A stretch of DNA of 64,000 bases from JALEFZ01 sp039817415 (GTDB lineage: Bacteria; Bacteroidota; Bacteroidia; J057), in NCBI GenBank assembly GCA_039817415.1, contig JBCBVV010000002.1, positions 186,001 to 250,000 of the forward strand. The letters are read 5' to 3'. Position 1 is the stretch's first letter. The number at the start of each line of letters is the position of its first letter. The notes under the pieces were generated by a model. That model ran no database searches and was not told the origin of the DNA. It saw only the letters and a list, made by a program, of their open reading frames with translations. The translations under genes and the position numbers were made by a program. Of this stretch, positions 8,905 to 16,198 are shown piece by piece.

Positions 8905-8926
8905 ATAGACAGACAAGTCTGTCTAT
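8905..8926. promoter_or_regulatory. Operator for the adjacent TetR regulator (SDR side)
   Basis: A perfect 10-bp inverted repeat, ATAGACAGAC and GTCTGTCTAT, around a 2-bp centre. It lies 18 nt upstream of the SDR start codon in the gap between the TetR and SDR genes. A near-identical copy precedes the TetR gene at 9525-9546. Confidence 0.85.
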
Positions 8927-8942
8927 TTATCGATAAAAAAAT

Positions 8943-9497
8943 TTAAATGACAGCTTCACAGATTCTTTTTGCTTCAGCAATAGGCCAATCGGCTTGATGT
9001 AAATGACTTTCGCTTACAGCCCCCTCATACAAGAGATAAATCTGGCGGACCTTGGAAGTATGCTGCTCTTCTGTTCCCAAGTTTTCCCCTATCAAGTCTG
9101 CAATGACCTGAATGAAGAGGTTCTTTTGCCTTTTGATCTCCCCTCTGATGCCTTCATTGTCTTTGGGAACCTCTGCCACTGTCTTGATACACCAGCATCC
9201 ATTGAATACAGAGGTTTGGTAGAATTCCTGGAGAAAGTCGAAAATGGCCAAAATTTGCTCTTTTCCCTTCTCTCTTCCTCTACAGAAAGCTGCTATATCC
9301 CTCAGAAAGGTTGAGTTCATCGATTGGAGATAGGCGATGCAGATTTCGTCTTTGGATTTGAAATGATTGTAGAGAGTCGCCTTCGCAATACCTGCTTCTG
9401 CGATGATCTCATTGATCCCAGTCGAATTGTATCCCTTTCGGTAAAACAGCTCTGAGGCTGTATCGATGATTTTGTCCTTTACTTCGGAATGCTTCAC
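8943..9497 (-). CDS. TetR family transcriptional regulator
   Basis: A 184-residue TetR repressor. The N-terminal helix-turn-helix region is unmistakable: KIIDTASELFYRKGYNST, then INEIIAEAGIAKATLYNHFKS. The C-terminal ligand domain shares the YQTSVFNGCWC segment seen in TetR_C_16-like members. The start is a GTG at 9497, as no ATG lies near the helix-turn-helix region. Identical operators flank the gene (8905-8926 and 9525-9546), indicating autoregulation together with control of the downstream SDR. A surface Cys pair (GCWC) could respond to reactive ligands, which is speculation. Confidence 0.93.
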   Translation of the reverse strand: MKHSEVKDKIIDTASELFYRKGYNSTGINEIIAEAGIAKATLYNHFKSKDEICIAYLQSMNSTFLRDIAAFCRGREKGKEQILAIFDFLQEFYQTSVFNGCWCIKTVAEVPKDNEGIRGEIKRQKNLFIQVIADLIGENLGTEEQHTSKVRQIYLLYEGAVSESHLHQADWPIAEAKRICEAVI

Positions 9498-9524
9498 GAG
9501 GGCAAGATAGCAAAAAAATCAAAA

Positions 9525-9546
9525 ATAGACAGACTTGTCTGTTTTT
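9525..9546. promoter_or_regulatory. Operator for TetR (autoregulatory side)
   Basis: ATAGACAGAC and GTCTGTTTTT around a TT centre, matching the 8905-8926 palindrome in 19 of 22 positions when read in the opposite orientation. It ends 27 nt upstream of the TetR start codon. Confidence 0.85.
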
Positions 9547-9617
9547 TGTGATAAAATAGTACAGTTTACCAAGCTTATTCCTTCAATAGCAGTACACAGT
9601 CCGGTCATTTTTTCCCC

Positions 9618-10709
9618 CTACTTACCCTCTAACATCTCCCACAAATCCTCATATGCCTTGATATATCTCTCCTTATTGATCTCCTCCAACCATCTCTTGG
9701 TGATATACTCACTTACCTGAATCCTAGAATCTACCTTCTGGAAGGTGGGATTGATGATCCACATAGGCTGGATGGACCAGTTTACATTGATGTAGCTGAA
9801 GGCCTTTACCACATCTTGATTATCCTGTAAGGTTTGGATGAAAGGGTCAAACCATTCTCGCCAAACTCGTTGGGCAATCTCATCTTTCTTCAAATCTGTG
9901 TCAAAATAGAGGTCGTCGATCTGTCTTACGGGGGTGGCTTCCGCTATAAAAACAGGCTTTTGATGTTTTCTGGCGAAGGTCAGCATTTCCTCATCTGGAT
10001 TGCCGAAGTAGGAATAGCCACACCAATCCACGATCTCATCTCCAGGATACCAATCCTCTAGAATTTCTTGTCCAGAACCCGTTCCCTTGGATTGCCATAC
10101 CAGAGCAACGTTTTCTACTTTCATCTCTTCAAAAATGGAGTGAATTCTTTCCCATGCCTTGAGGTAGGATTTCTTGTGGTAGTGGTTCCATGACCAACCA
10201 TCAAATTCGTAGCCAATTCGCAGGAAAATGGGTCTATTGCTAGATTTGATCCATTCCCCTAATTCTTTAATGAGGTCATCATGCTCTCCTTTGGCAATTC
10301 TTTTTTCATGGTTGACAAGAGATAGGCCTATTGCCATAACCGTATGCTGATAGGTCGAGTCATCCAGATAAGCCTGCGCCCAACAATCCCCTGCTCCCCA
10401 ACTTGCTTTGTTTGTCAAGCCATCTAAGCCTTTGTTATAATATCCAAAAGACTCACCGCCAGGGGATAGATTGGAGTATACGGTAACACCTGCTGGGGTT
10501 TGAAAATGGTCGCAGTATCCATCTGTGTATTCATCCAAACCTCCCGTGGCCCCAAGGTCTTGGCCTACAAAGAACAAACAAGTTCCCACTGGTGGTTCGA
10601 ATTTTGCCAGTGGGCGTTCGGCTTCTTGAGCGTATGAATAAGAAATCAACCAAGCCCATAAAAGGAGGGATGGGAGGAATTGGCGTTTGAGAAATAAGGA
10701 AACAAACAT
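9618..10709 (-). CDS. GH26-like (clan GH-A) glycoside hydrolase
   Basis: Secreted enzyme of about 363 residues. A signal peptide occupies residues 1-27 (ending SYSYAQ). The acid/base Glu is in FLRIGYEFDGWSWNHY (E168) and the nucleophile Glu in KPVFIAEATP (E257), the arrangement of family 26 beta-mannanases and related beta-1,3/1,4-glucanases. The ATG at 10709 is chosen because it begins the signal peptide and leaves 17 bp to the upstream mutarotase-like gene; the longer frame overlaps that gene. The two genes are likely one operon for hemicellulose or glucan use. Substrate not determinable from sequence. Confidence 0.82.
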   Translation of the reverse strand: MFVSLFLKRQFLPSLLLWAWLISYSYAQEAERPLAKFEPPVGTCLFFVGQDLGATGGLDEYTDGYCDHFQTPAGVTVYSNLSPGGESFGYYNKGLDGLTNKASWGAGDCWAQAYLDDSTYQHTVMAIGLSLVNHEKRIAKGEHDDLIKELGEWIKSSNRPIFLRIGYEFDGWSWNHYHKKSYLKAWERIHSIFEEMKVENVALVWQSKGTGSGQEILEDWYPGDEIVDWCGYSYFGNPDEEMLTFARKHQKPVFIAEATPVRQIDDLYFDTDLKKDEIAQRVWREWFDPFIQTLQDNQDVVKAFSYINVNWSIQPMWIINPTFQKVDSRIQVSEYITKRWLEEINKERYIKAYEDLWEMLEGK

Positions 10710-10726
10710 GTGCGCTTTTCTTAAGA

Positions 10727-11611
10727 TCAATCTAATTCGTATATCTGATACGTTCTTGTCCATTGCTGTGATGTGCCTGCTGGAATCTTGACATCAATGA
10801 AAAGTTCGGGACTGATGACATGGCCCCAGCCCCAGAGGTTGATTGCCTTGGTCTTGAAACTACCTGTTTCTGAAATACCCAATTTACTTGTCAGGTTCTC
10901 TAGTTTCCAGAAGGCTTCTACTTCTTGTCCACCTGATAAATCGCTAAAAAAGAAAGGGTTTTGAGGTTGGCTTTGAAAGCAGATTTTGCCTTGTGTAAAT
11001 TCTACGGCCTCTTCTGGATTGACAGTTTGTTGAAACAAGTCAGATTGTACCGGAAAGGCAAAGGCTAAGGTATAATCAGGGCCTATGGATGAACGATCAA
11101 TGGCCAAGAAGTTGTGGTTGTATTCTTTGGTAAGAATGGGTTTTTCTCCAGTATTGATCAGTTTATATCCTACTTCAAAACCACTTTCCAAAAGCTGAAT
11201 TTCCTTATACAACTCATAGGAATAGCCATTCGTAGCCTTAGGTTGGCAAAATATGCTGACACGATCTGCTGAAGTCTTACACTCAAATGTAGCTGCTTGA
11301 ATAGGGTAGGGATGATGAAATTGATAGGCATTGTTGTTCTTTTGAAGCGTACCTATCCCAATTTTCTGAAAGTGTTCTCCCTGTTGGATTTCATCAAAAC
11401 CAACTGCCTGTGTGATTCCAAACTCATTGTAGAATCCTCGCCCACAATGTTGGGCTGGAGAGGCATCTGCAAACTCTTGCGTACTGAGGTATCTGCCCTT
11501 GTATTTGACTTCCCGAATTTTACCTGTCCAGTCAAAACGAGCTAGGTTATACTCCTCCAGAGGAAGTTCTAGTAGGAGTTCGATGTTCTTGTTTTTGAGT
11601 AGGTAGGCCAT
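10727..11611 (-). CDS. Aldose 1-epimerase (mutarotase)-like protein
   Basis: About 294 residues, all-beta, with a sequence pattern of the galactose mutarotase-like superfamily: CGRGFYNEFGI near residue 60, the sugar-binding style EYNHNFLAID near residue 170, and NLWGWGHVISPE near the end. There is no signal peptide, so it is probably cytoplasmic. The ATG at 11611 is preferred over the TTG at 11620. Its position 17 bp upstream of the GH26 gene suggests it interconverts anomers of the sugar released by that enzyme. It is divergent from canonical GalM and could instead be a binding or epimerising relative. Confidence 0.65.
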   Translation of the reverse strand: MAYLLKNKNIELLLELPLEEYNLARFDWTGKIREVKYKGRYLSTQEFADASPAQHCGRGFYNEFGITQAVGFDEIQQGEHFQKIGIGTLQKNNNAYQFHHPYPIQAATFECKTSADRVSIFCQPKATNGYSYELYKEIQLLESGFEVGYKLINTGEKPILTKEYNHNFLAIDRSSIGPDYTLAFAFPVQSDLFQQTVNPEEAVEFTQGKICFQSQPQNPFFFSDLSGGQEVEAFWKLENLTSKLGISETGSFKTKAINLWGWGHVISPELFIDVKIPAGTSQQWTRTYQIYELD

Positions 11612-11652
11612 ATAGAGCAAGTTAAGAGAAAAGTTGTTTTTGTCTACATGAA

Positions 11653-11695
11653 ACAGGCCCGATATACACCTGATGAAGATGGAAATCGGGCCTGT
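11653..11695 (-). terminator. Intrinsic terminator after O-methyltransferase
   Basis: A perfect 11-bp inverted repeat (ACAGGCCCGAT and ATCGGGCCTGT) with a 21-nt loop. On the minus strand it follows the stop codon of the 11711 gene by 15 nt and ends in TTTCAT. The T tail is short. Confidence 0.7.
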
Positions 11696-11710
11696 AAATG
11701 TGAATTTACT

Positions 11711-12340
11711 CTATGATCTTTTTCGGATAAGCGCTACTGATCCACCAAATGCGTACCGAATTTGATAGCTTTCTCTTTTTTCTACCTTTTTCAAAAAGTC
11801 TCTTGTTTCAGCCATATCTGCATTGTCGACATAGATAACCGTATTCGCATGAAAATTGGGTTCTAACAGCTGAAAAAGGGGCCAATAAAGATCTTTCCAT
11901 CCATCCAATAGCAACATGTCGATGGGTTCTTGATGGTCTTTCAAGGTATCTAGGGCATCACCGACTAAGACTTGAATGTGATCCGCTACGCCTGCTTTCT
12001 TGAAATTACGAATAGCTCTCTCAGCTTTGGATTTGATTAACTCCGTGGTGATAATATGCCCTCCGGTTTCTAGAACTCCTGCTGCAAGGTAGAGGGTAGA
12101 AATTCCAAAGGAAGTTCCGAATTCTACGATCTTCTTGAGGTTTTCCTTTTTGATCATTCTGATCAGATCCTCTCCTTGTTCTTTGGAAATGGATAAAGCG
12201 ACATCCTTGAAGTCTTTGGGGCCCAAGGGTCTGAATATGCTCTTCGAGAAGGATTGCATCATCTTCAGATGGTCGTTTTTCGTCTCGTTGAAGAGTTGTG
12301 ATAAGGTGTTTTCTATTTGTCTCCGTTGTTGTTGAATCAT
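11711..12340 (-). CDS. Class I SAM-dependent O-methyltransferase
   Basis: A 209-residue methyltransferase of the catechol/caffeoyl-CoA O-methyltransferase type. Motif I is VEFGTSFGISTLYLA, motif II HIITTELIKSKAERA, and the metal/substrate region is DMLLLDGWKDLYWP. Members use S-adenosylmethionine and usually a divalent metal to methylate hydroxyls of small aromatics. It is a single cytoplasmic gene, closed by a strong hairpin terminator. Substrate unknown. Confidence 0.88.
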   Translation of the reverse strand: MIQQQRRQIENTLSQLFNETKNDHLKMMQSFSKSIFRPLGPKDFKDVALSISKEQGEDLIRMIKKENLKKIVEFGTSFGISTLYLAAGVLETGGHIITTELIKSKAERAIRNFKKAGVADHIQVLVGDALDTLKDHQEPIDMLLLDGWKDLYWPLFQLLEPNFHANTVIYVDNADMAETRDFLKKVEKRESYQIRYAFGGSVALIRKRS

Positions 12341-12485
12341 ATAGGTTTTAGTTGTTTTACCTTTTTTTGTAGAAAAAGCACACCCAGAATATTGAGAAAT
12401 GCTAAGTGGTTGTTCCTTTTTCCTGCCAGCCTATCTCAGCTGTATCGCTAGGAAAAAAGGCGCTAAGTCTCCTAGAAAGTACCAG

Positions 12486-12511
12486 AAAAAGACTACCCCA
12501 TAAGGGCAGCC
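12486..12511 (-). terminator. Intrinsic terminator after four-domain lipoprotein gene
   Basis: On the minus strand GGCTGCCC pairs with GGGTAGTC (8 bp, two G.T pairs), with a 5-nt loop followed by TTTTT. It follows the stop codon at 12538 by about 26 nt. Confidence 0.75.
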
Positions 12512-12537
12512 TTCTTCCATGAATTGAACGTTAATTC

Positions 12538-14016
12538 TTAGAACTTTCCATTCTCGTTTTTCCATTCAGTTTTAGGCGGAATAGTCGAAATGACATCCCA
12601 ATGCTCTACGATCTGCCCATTTTCAAGTCGGAACAAATCATAGAAGGCGGTATGGTCTCCCTTTCCGAACTTACCTTCACTGACAGCTAGGACAAAGTTT
12701 CCTTCTCCCATGACCATGTGAAGCTTATCATACTCCATGACTAAGCCATTTTCTGCGAAGTATTTCATAGCTGCACCGAATCCTTCTAGTCCGTCAGCTA
12801 CGGCGGGGTTGTGCTGTAGGTAGGTTGTTGGATTGATATAGGTTGTGATCTTATCATTCTGGCCATTCAAGAGCACATCGTTGATAAAGGCGGTAATCGT
12901 CTTTTTATTAGCCTCCGTTTTGTCCTTGTCAGAGATATCTGTAGCCCCATCCGTCTGTGTTCTTCCGCTAGGATTGGGCTTTTGAACTTCAATCAAGTTG
13001 TCCCAGTGCTCTACGATGAGGCCGTCTTCAAAGCGGAAAATGTCAAATCCAATTTTTGGACCGAAGAAGTCATACACGCTGTGGGTAAAGACATAATCTC
13101 CATCCTGGAAAGCTCTAATCACATCAGCTTTAAATCCTTGTGGAGGAGCGTGTTGCATGGCTTCCCCGAATCCAGCCAATCCATCCCCTACACTCAGGTT
13201 ATGCTGAACGTACTTTTCTGGATTGATATAGGAAATAGGTGTCTGGTCGCCTGTATTGAAACTGTTCAACAAGGCTACTGCTTTTTCTTTGTTGCTTAGT
13301 TGCATATGTAGAAGATTGTATCGTCCCATGACGATGGTTGATTGGTTCATTTCTGCCATGAAGGCCTTAGAAGATGGATCTGCCATAAAGGCATCTAGAG
13401 AGGCATCAGAAGCTGTTTTGTTTGTCCAAAAAACGGCGACTACTTGCTTGCCATCTTCGTTTTGTCCTGTCATCCTTTGTAGGAATCCTTCTCTTTTGCT
13501 CGTGAAATCCGTCTCTACCTTCTTGTTGAGGGTATGAAAGGTATTGAGGTCTGTCCCTTCCTTTAGATCAAAGGACATGAGCTCTACGAATTGGCTGTTG
13601 TCTGCTTTGAAAGAGGTGCTCATGTCGTATCTGGCCATTTTCATGCTTTCGCCTTCAATCATGCTGGCATAATCAGCTACGGAAGCGTCTCCCATAAACT
13701 TCTTCATGGATGCATCTGCATCTGATGTGCTTTTCCAAAAAACAGTTACAATGTATTCCCCTTTTTCATTGACACCACTTTGGCGTTTGATAAAACCGGC
13801 TTGTTTGCTTGTGAAATCACTTTCAATCGTCCTATCTCTAGCTGTAAAATCCTGAGGATCGACATCCGATTTGATATTGAAGGTGGTCACTTCAAGGATG
13901 GTGTTTGACTCCATATTTGTTGCGTTGGTGGGCTTGTCGCTAGCGCTTTTTCCAGTGGAACAGCAGCTCAAAGCGATTCCAATTAAGATGAGTGAGAGTG
14001 TGTTGATGAATTTCAT
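12538..14016 (-). CDS. Lipoprotein with two ABM-like and two SnoaL-like domains
   Basis: A 492-residue lipoprotein (signal ending ALSCC). The sequence is built of two internal duplications. Residues about 40-135 and 145-240 are related dimeric alpha-beta barrel units (TIESDFTSKQAGFIKRQSG versus KVETDFTSKREGFLQRMTG). Residues about 245-355 and 370-485 are related SnoaL/NTF2-like units (YVQHNLSVGDGLAGFGEAM versus YLQHNPAVADGLEGFGAAM, both followed by an IVEHWD motif). Both fold types commonly bind or transform small hydrophobic molecules. An AraC regulator lies directly upstream on the same strand and a hairpin abuts the start codon, so this is likely its target. No enzyme activity can be assigned. 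Confidence 0.82.
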   Translation of the reverse strand: MKFINTLSLILIGIALSCCSTGKSASDKPTNATNMESNTILEVTTFNIKSDVDPQDFTARDRTIESDFTSKQAGFIKRQSGVNEKGEYIVTVFWKSTSDADASMKKFMGDASVADYASMIEGESMKMARYDMSTSFKADNSQFVELMSFDLKEGTDLNTFHTLNKKVETDFTSKREGFLQRMTGQNEDGKQVVAVFWTNKTASDASLDAFMADPSSKAFMAEMNQSTIVMGRYNLLHMQLSNKEKAVALLNSFNTGDQTPISYINPEKYVQHNLSVGDGLAGFGEAMQHAPPQGFKADVIRAFQDGDYVFTHSVYDFFGPKIGFDIFRFEDGLIVEHWDNLIEVQKPNPSGRTQTDGATDISDKDKTEANKKTITAFINDVLLNGQNDKITTYINPTTYLQHNPAVADGLEGFGAAMKYFAENGLVMEYDKLHMVMGEGNFVLAVSEGKFGKGDHTAFYDLFRLENGQIVEHWDVISTIPPKTEWKNENGKF

Positions 14017-14054
14017 TTTGCAGTGATTGAAATGTTAAATATTTCAACTGCAAA
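14017..14054 (-). promoter_or_regulatory. Long inverted repeat directly before the lipoprotein start codon
   Basis: Arms TTTGCAGT + TGAAAT and ATTTCA + ACTGCAAA (14 paired bases with a 3-nt bulge and a 7-nt loop). The 3' arm ends at 14017, the base next to the ATG at 14016. It could be an operator for the upstream AraC protein or an RNA hairpin limiting ribosome access. Confidence 0.6.
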
Positions 14055-14119
14055 TTAGGATGGAGATAAATTGAATAAATGGTGAAAATCTTCTAAAGTA
14101 CTGTCAAAATGGGAAAATG

Positions 14120-14998
14120 TTATTGATGGGCATTACGAAAGACCTCTGGCGAGCTTCCGACATACTTTTTGAAGTACTTGAAAAAATTGGCGGGATCATC
14201 AAATCCTGCGTCGAAAGCAATCTCTTTGATTGGATGACTTGTACTGATCAATAGCCTCTTGATCTGCATGATGGCCACTTCATCAATAAATTTTTTCGCA
14301 GGCTTGTTGACAACAGTTTGAACAATATTGTTAAGTGTCTTGGTTGAAATGGCCATTTGGCTGGCGTAGTGCGCCACTTTTTTATGTTGAAAGCAATTTT
14401 GTTCAACCAACTCCTGAAAAGTTAGGAATTCTTCCAGGTATTTTTTCTTGCTGGACAGCTGTCCATCATTGGACTTGATGCGGAATAACTTGGTGATCAC
14501 CATATGGAGGGCGGAGCGTGTGATTCCGATCGAGTATTCGTCTTTGAGATCATATTCAGCTTCAATTTGGCGAGTCAGGGTGGCAAAATCGGAAAAGGTA
14601 TCTCCCTTTGGATCAAGCTCAATTTTGGGAAAACTTAGAAGCTCATTGAACAATTGAAAGGATTTAGAGGCTTCAAGTTTGTTCAAATGACTGACAATAA
14701 AGTCCTCCGTAAAGATTAACAAATAGCCTTTAGCATTGGTACTTCTAAAAAACTTTTGAATCTGATCTTTACGCACCAGTAAGACTGTGCCTTTTTTATA
14801 CTTATAGTCAGTAAAATCTATGGTATGGTATCCATCTCCATCCAAAATGAATAGGATCAGGTAGAAGTTTACGATATGATTGTTGGATATGTCGTGATTT
14901 AGGTTTCTGGCAAGCAGTTCCTCTATCCTAACCACCTCAAAATAGGATTTGGGATTCGTTCTGTTGTCAAAATGAATATGTAAGATGGTTTCTTCCAT
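14120..14998 (-). CDS. AraC family transcriptional regulator
   Basis: A 292-residue AraC protein. The N-terminal cupin-like ligand domain (VNFYLILFILDGDGYHTIDF) is followed by a linker and a two-helix-turn-helix C-terminus: VAHYASQMAISTKTLNNIVQ, then PIKEIAFDAGFDDPANFFKYF and the closing GSSPEVFRN. It lies 103 bp upstream of the four-domain lipoprotein on the same strand. The gap holds a conspicuous inverted repeat, making this lipoprotein gene the likely target. A second inverted repeat (15001-15053) lies immediately upstream of its own start. Confidence 0.93.
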   Translation of the reverse strand: MEETILHIHFDNRTNPKSYFEVVRIEELLARNLNHDISNNHIVNFYLILFILDGDGYHTIDFTDYKYKKGTVLLVRKDQIQKFFRSTNAKGYLLIFTEDFIVSHLNKLEASKSFQLFNELLSFPKIELDPKGDTFSDFATLTRQIEAEYDLKDEYSIGITRSALHMVITKLFRIKSNDGQLSSKKKYLEEFLTFQELVEQNCFQHKKVAHYASQMAISTKTLNNIVQTVVNKPAKKFIDEVAIMQIKRLLISTSHPIKEIAFDAGFDDPANFFKYFKKYVGSSPEVFRNAHQ

Positions 14999-15000
14999 GA

Positions 15001-15053
15001 CAGACCAATAGGCTTGAATATATTTTATTTCTTTAGGATTACCTATTGGCCTG
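15001..15053. repeat. Inverted repeat upstream of AraC gene
   Basis: CAGACCAATAGG at 15001-15012 and CCTATTGGCCTG at 15042-15053 are complementary except at one position, separated by 29 nt. The left arm begins 2 nt upstream of the AraC start codon. No T tract follows on the minus strand, so an operator is more likely than a terminator. Confidence 0.5.
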
Positions 15054-15075
15054 TTTAGGAAGAAATCTCTTTTGT

Positions 15076-16005
15076 TTACATCTGCTCGTAAATTTCCTTC
15101 ACGGCCTGATTGTTTCTCTTCACTCGCTCCCAGTTGATAACGCCTGTTGTATTGCTGTTGAATACACGACCTGCTTCGGAAGTCCAGCCGATCAAATGAA
15201 GGATAGCATAGAAATGGACAATTTGCCGATGAAAATCGTTTAGTCCTTGGAGTTTGATGATCTCATCCAGATAAACACGGCCATAGGCTGTACCATGATA
15301 ACTGGCTAAAATGGTTCCAATGGCCTCCAGGTAATCTCCTTTGCTCATAAAGTCCAAATCCACCAAGCCCATGAATTGTCCTTCATGTATCATGACATTT
15401 TTTGAGCAGATATCATCATAAAACAAGCGGGGCTTCAATTCTTTGAAATAGGCTTCGTATCGCCCTATCAATTCATCTAGGATATCAAAGCTTCGATGTT
15501 CGATGACCTTTTTCTCGATAGTTGCTTTCAATAAGCCTTCCCTTTTGTTTTGGATGATATGCCAATACGAAGGTAGGTGCTCTTCGCTGACCCCTCTGAT
15601 TCCACCGAAACTCTTTTGGTAAGGGAGGGTGTTGAACTTGTCAAAGATATCCGATATCTCGGCAGCGATTCCCTTTAAATTTTCTGAACTCAATTGCTCC
15701 ATAACAATCCCGAGATCCTTTCCTTCTAATTTGGTCAAGAACTGATAACAGAAGGGAAAGTCATCTTGAGTGTAGTCATCTGCGAGGATGTCAGGTGTCT
15801 TGATCCCCAATTCCTTGAATAAGGGAAGGAACTTGTGGGTCCCATACAAGAGATCCTTTTGGGTATTCATTCTCAAGATAACGGGACCTGATTTCAGGCC
15901 GATTTCATAGACTTCATTGCATATGCCTATTGTCTTTTTTTCTACGTAAGAGGGATGTTGGCCAAATACAAATTGGCTTAAAGATTGAATGTGGTCTACA
16001 TTCAT
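15076..16005 (-). CDS. Aminoglycoside phosphotransferase (APH)-like small-molecule kinase
   Basis: A 309-residue protein of the APH/choline-kinase fold. The N-lobe carries VILRMNTQKD; the catalytic loop is FYDDICSKNVMI (about residues 195-206), retaining the essential Asp and Asn, and the metal-binding DLDF lies near residue 215. The usual His of the Brenner motif is replaced by Tyr. Family members phosphorylate aminoglycosides, choline, homoserine or other hydroxylated small molecules using ATP. Nothing in the neighbourhood identifies the substrate. Confidence 0.8.
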   Translation of the reverse strand: MNVDHIQSLSQFVFGQHPSYVEKKTIGICNEVYEIGLKSGPVILRMNTQKDLLYGTHKFLPLFKELGIKTPDILADDYTQDDFPFCYQFLTKLEGKDLGIVMEQLSSENLKGIAAEISDIFDKFNTLPYQKSFGGIRGVSEEHLPSYWHIIQNKREGLLKATIEKKVIEHRSFDILDELIGRYEAYFKELKPRLFYDDICSKNVMIHEGQFMGLVDLDFMSKGDYLEAIGTILASYHGTAYGRVYLDEIIKLQGLNDFHRQIVHFYAILHLIGWTSEAGRVFNSNTTGVINWERVKRNNQAVKEIYEQM

Positions 16006-16108
16006 ACAGGGTGGTAATTATGAAAAAGAAAACTTGATAATTACCTGAGGAGTGAAACAAAGATAGAAAAAAATAGGGGATATGGAATTCTCGTCATGTA
16101 AAGAAGTA

Positions 16109-16134
16109 AGGTAGCCCCCATGAAGGGACTACCT
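16109..16134 (-). terminator. Hairpin after the 1151-residue gene
   Basis: AGGTAG and CTACCT arms with an inner CCC/GGG pairing around a mismatch. Located 65-90 nt after the stop at 16199. The following minus-strand sequence is only moderately T-rich, so termination is uncertain. Confidence 0.5.
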
Positions 16135-16198
16135 CATTATTTGTATACAATAGGTGTATTCCTTGATCACCATCTAGGTGAAAGGAATTGTAAGCTAC

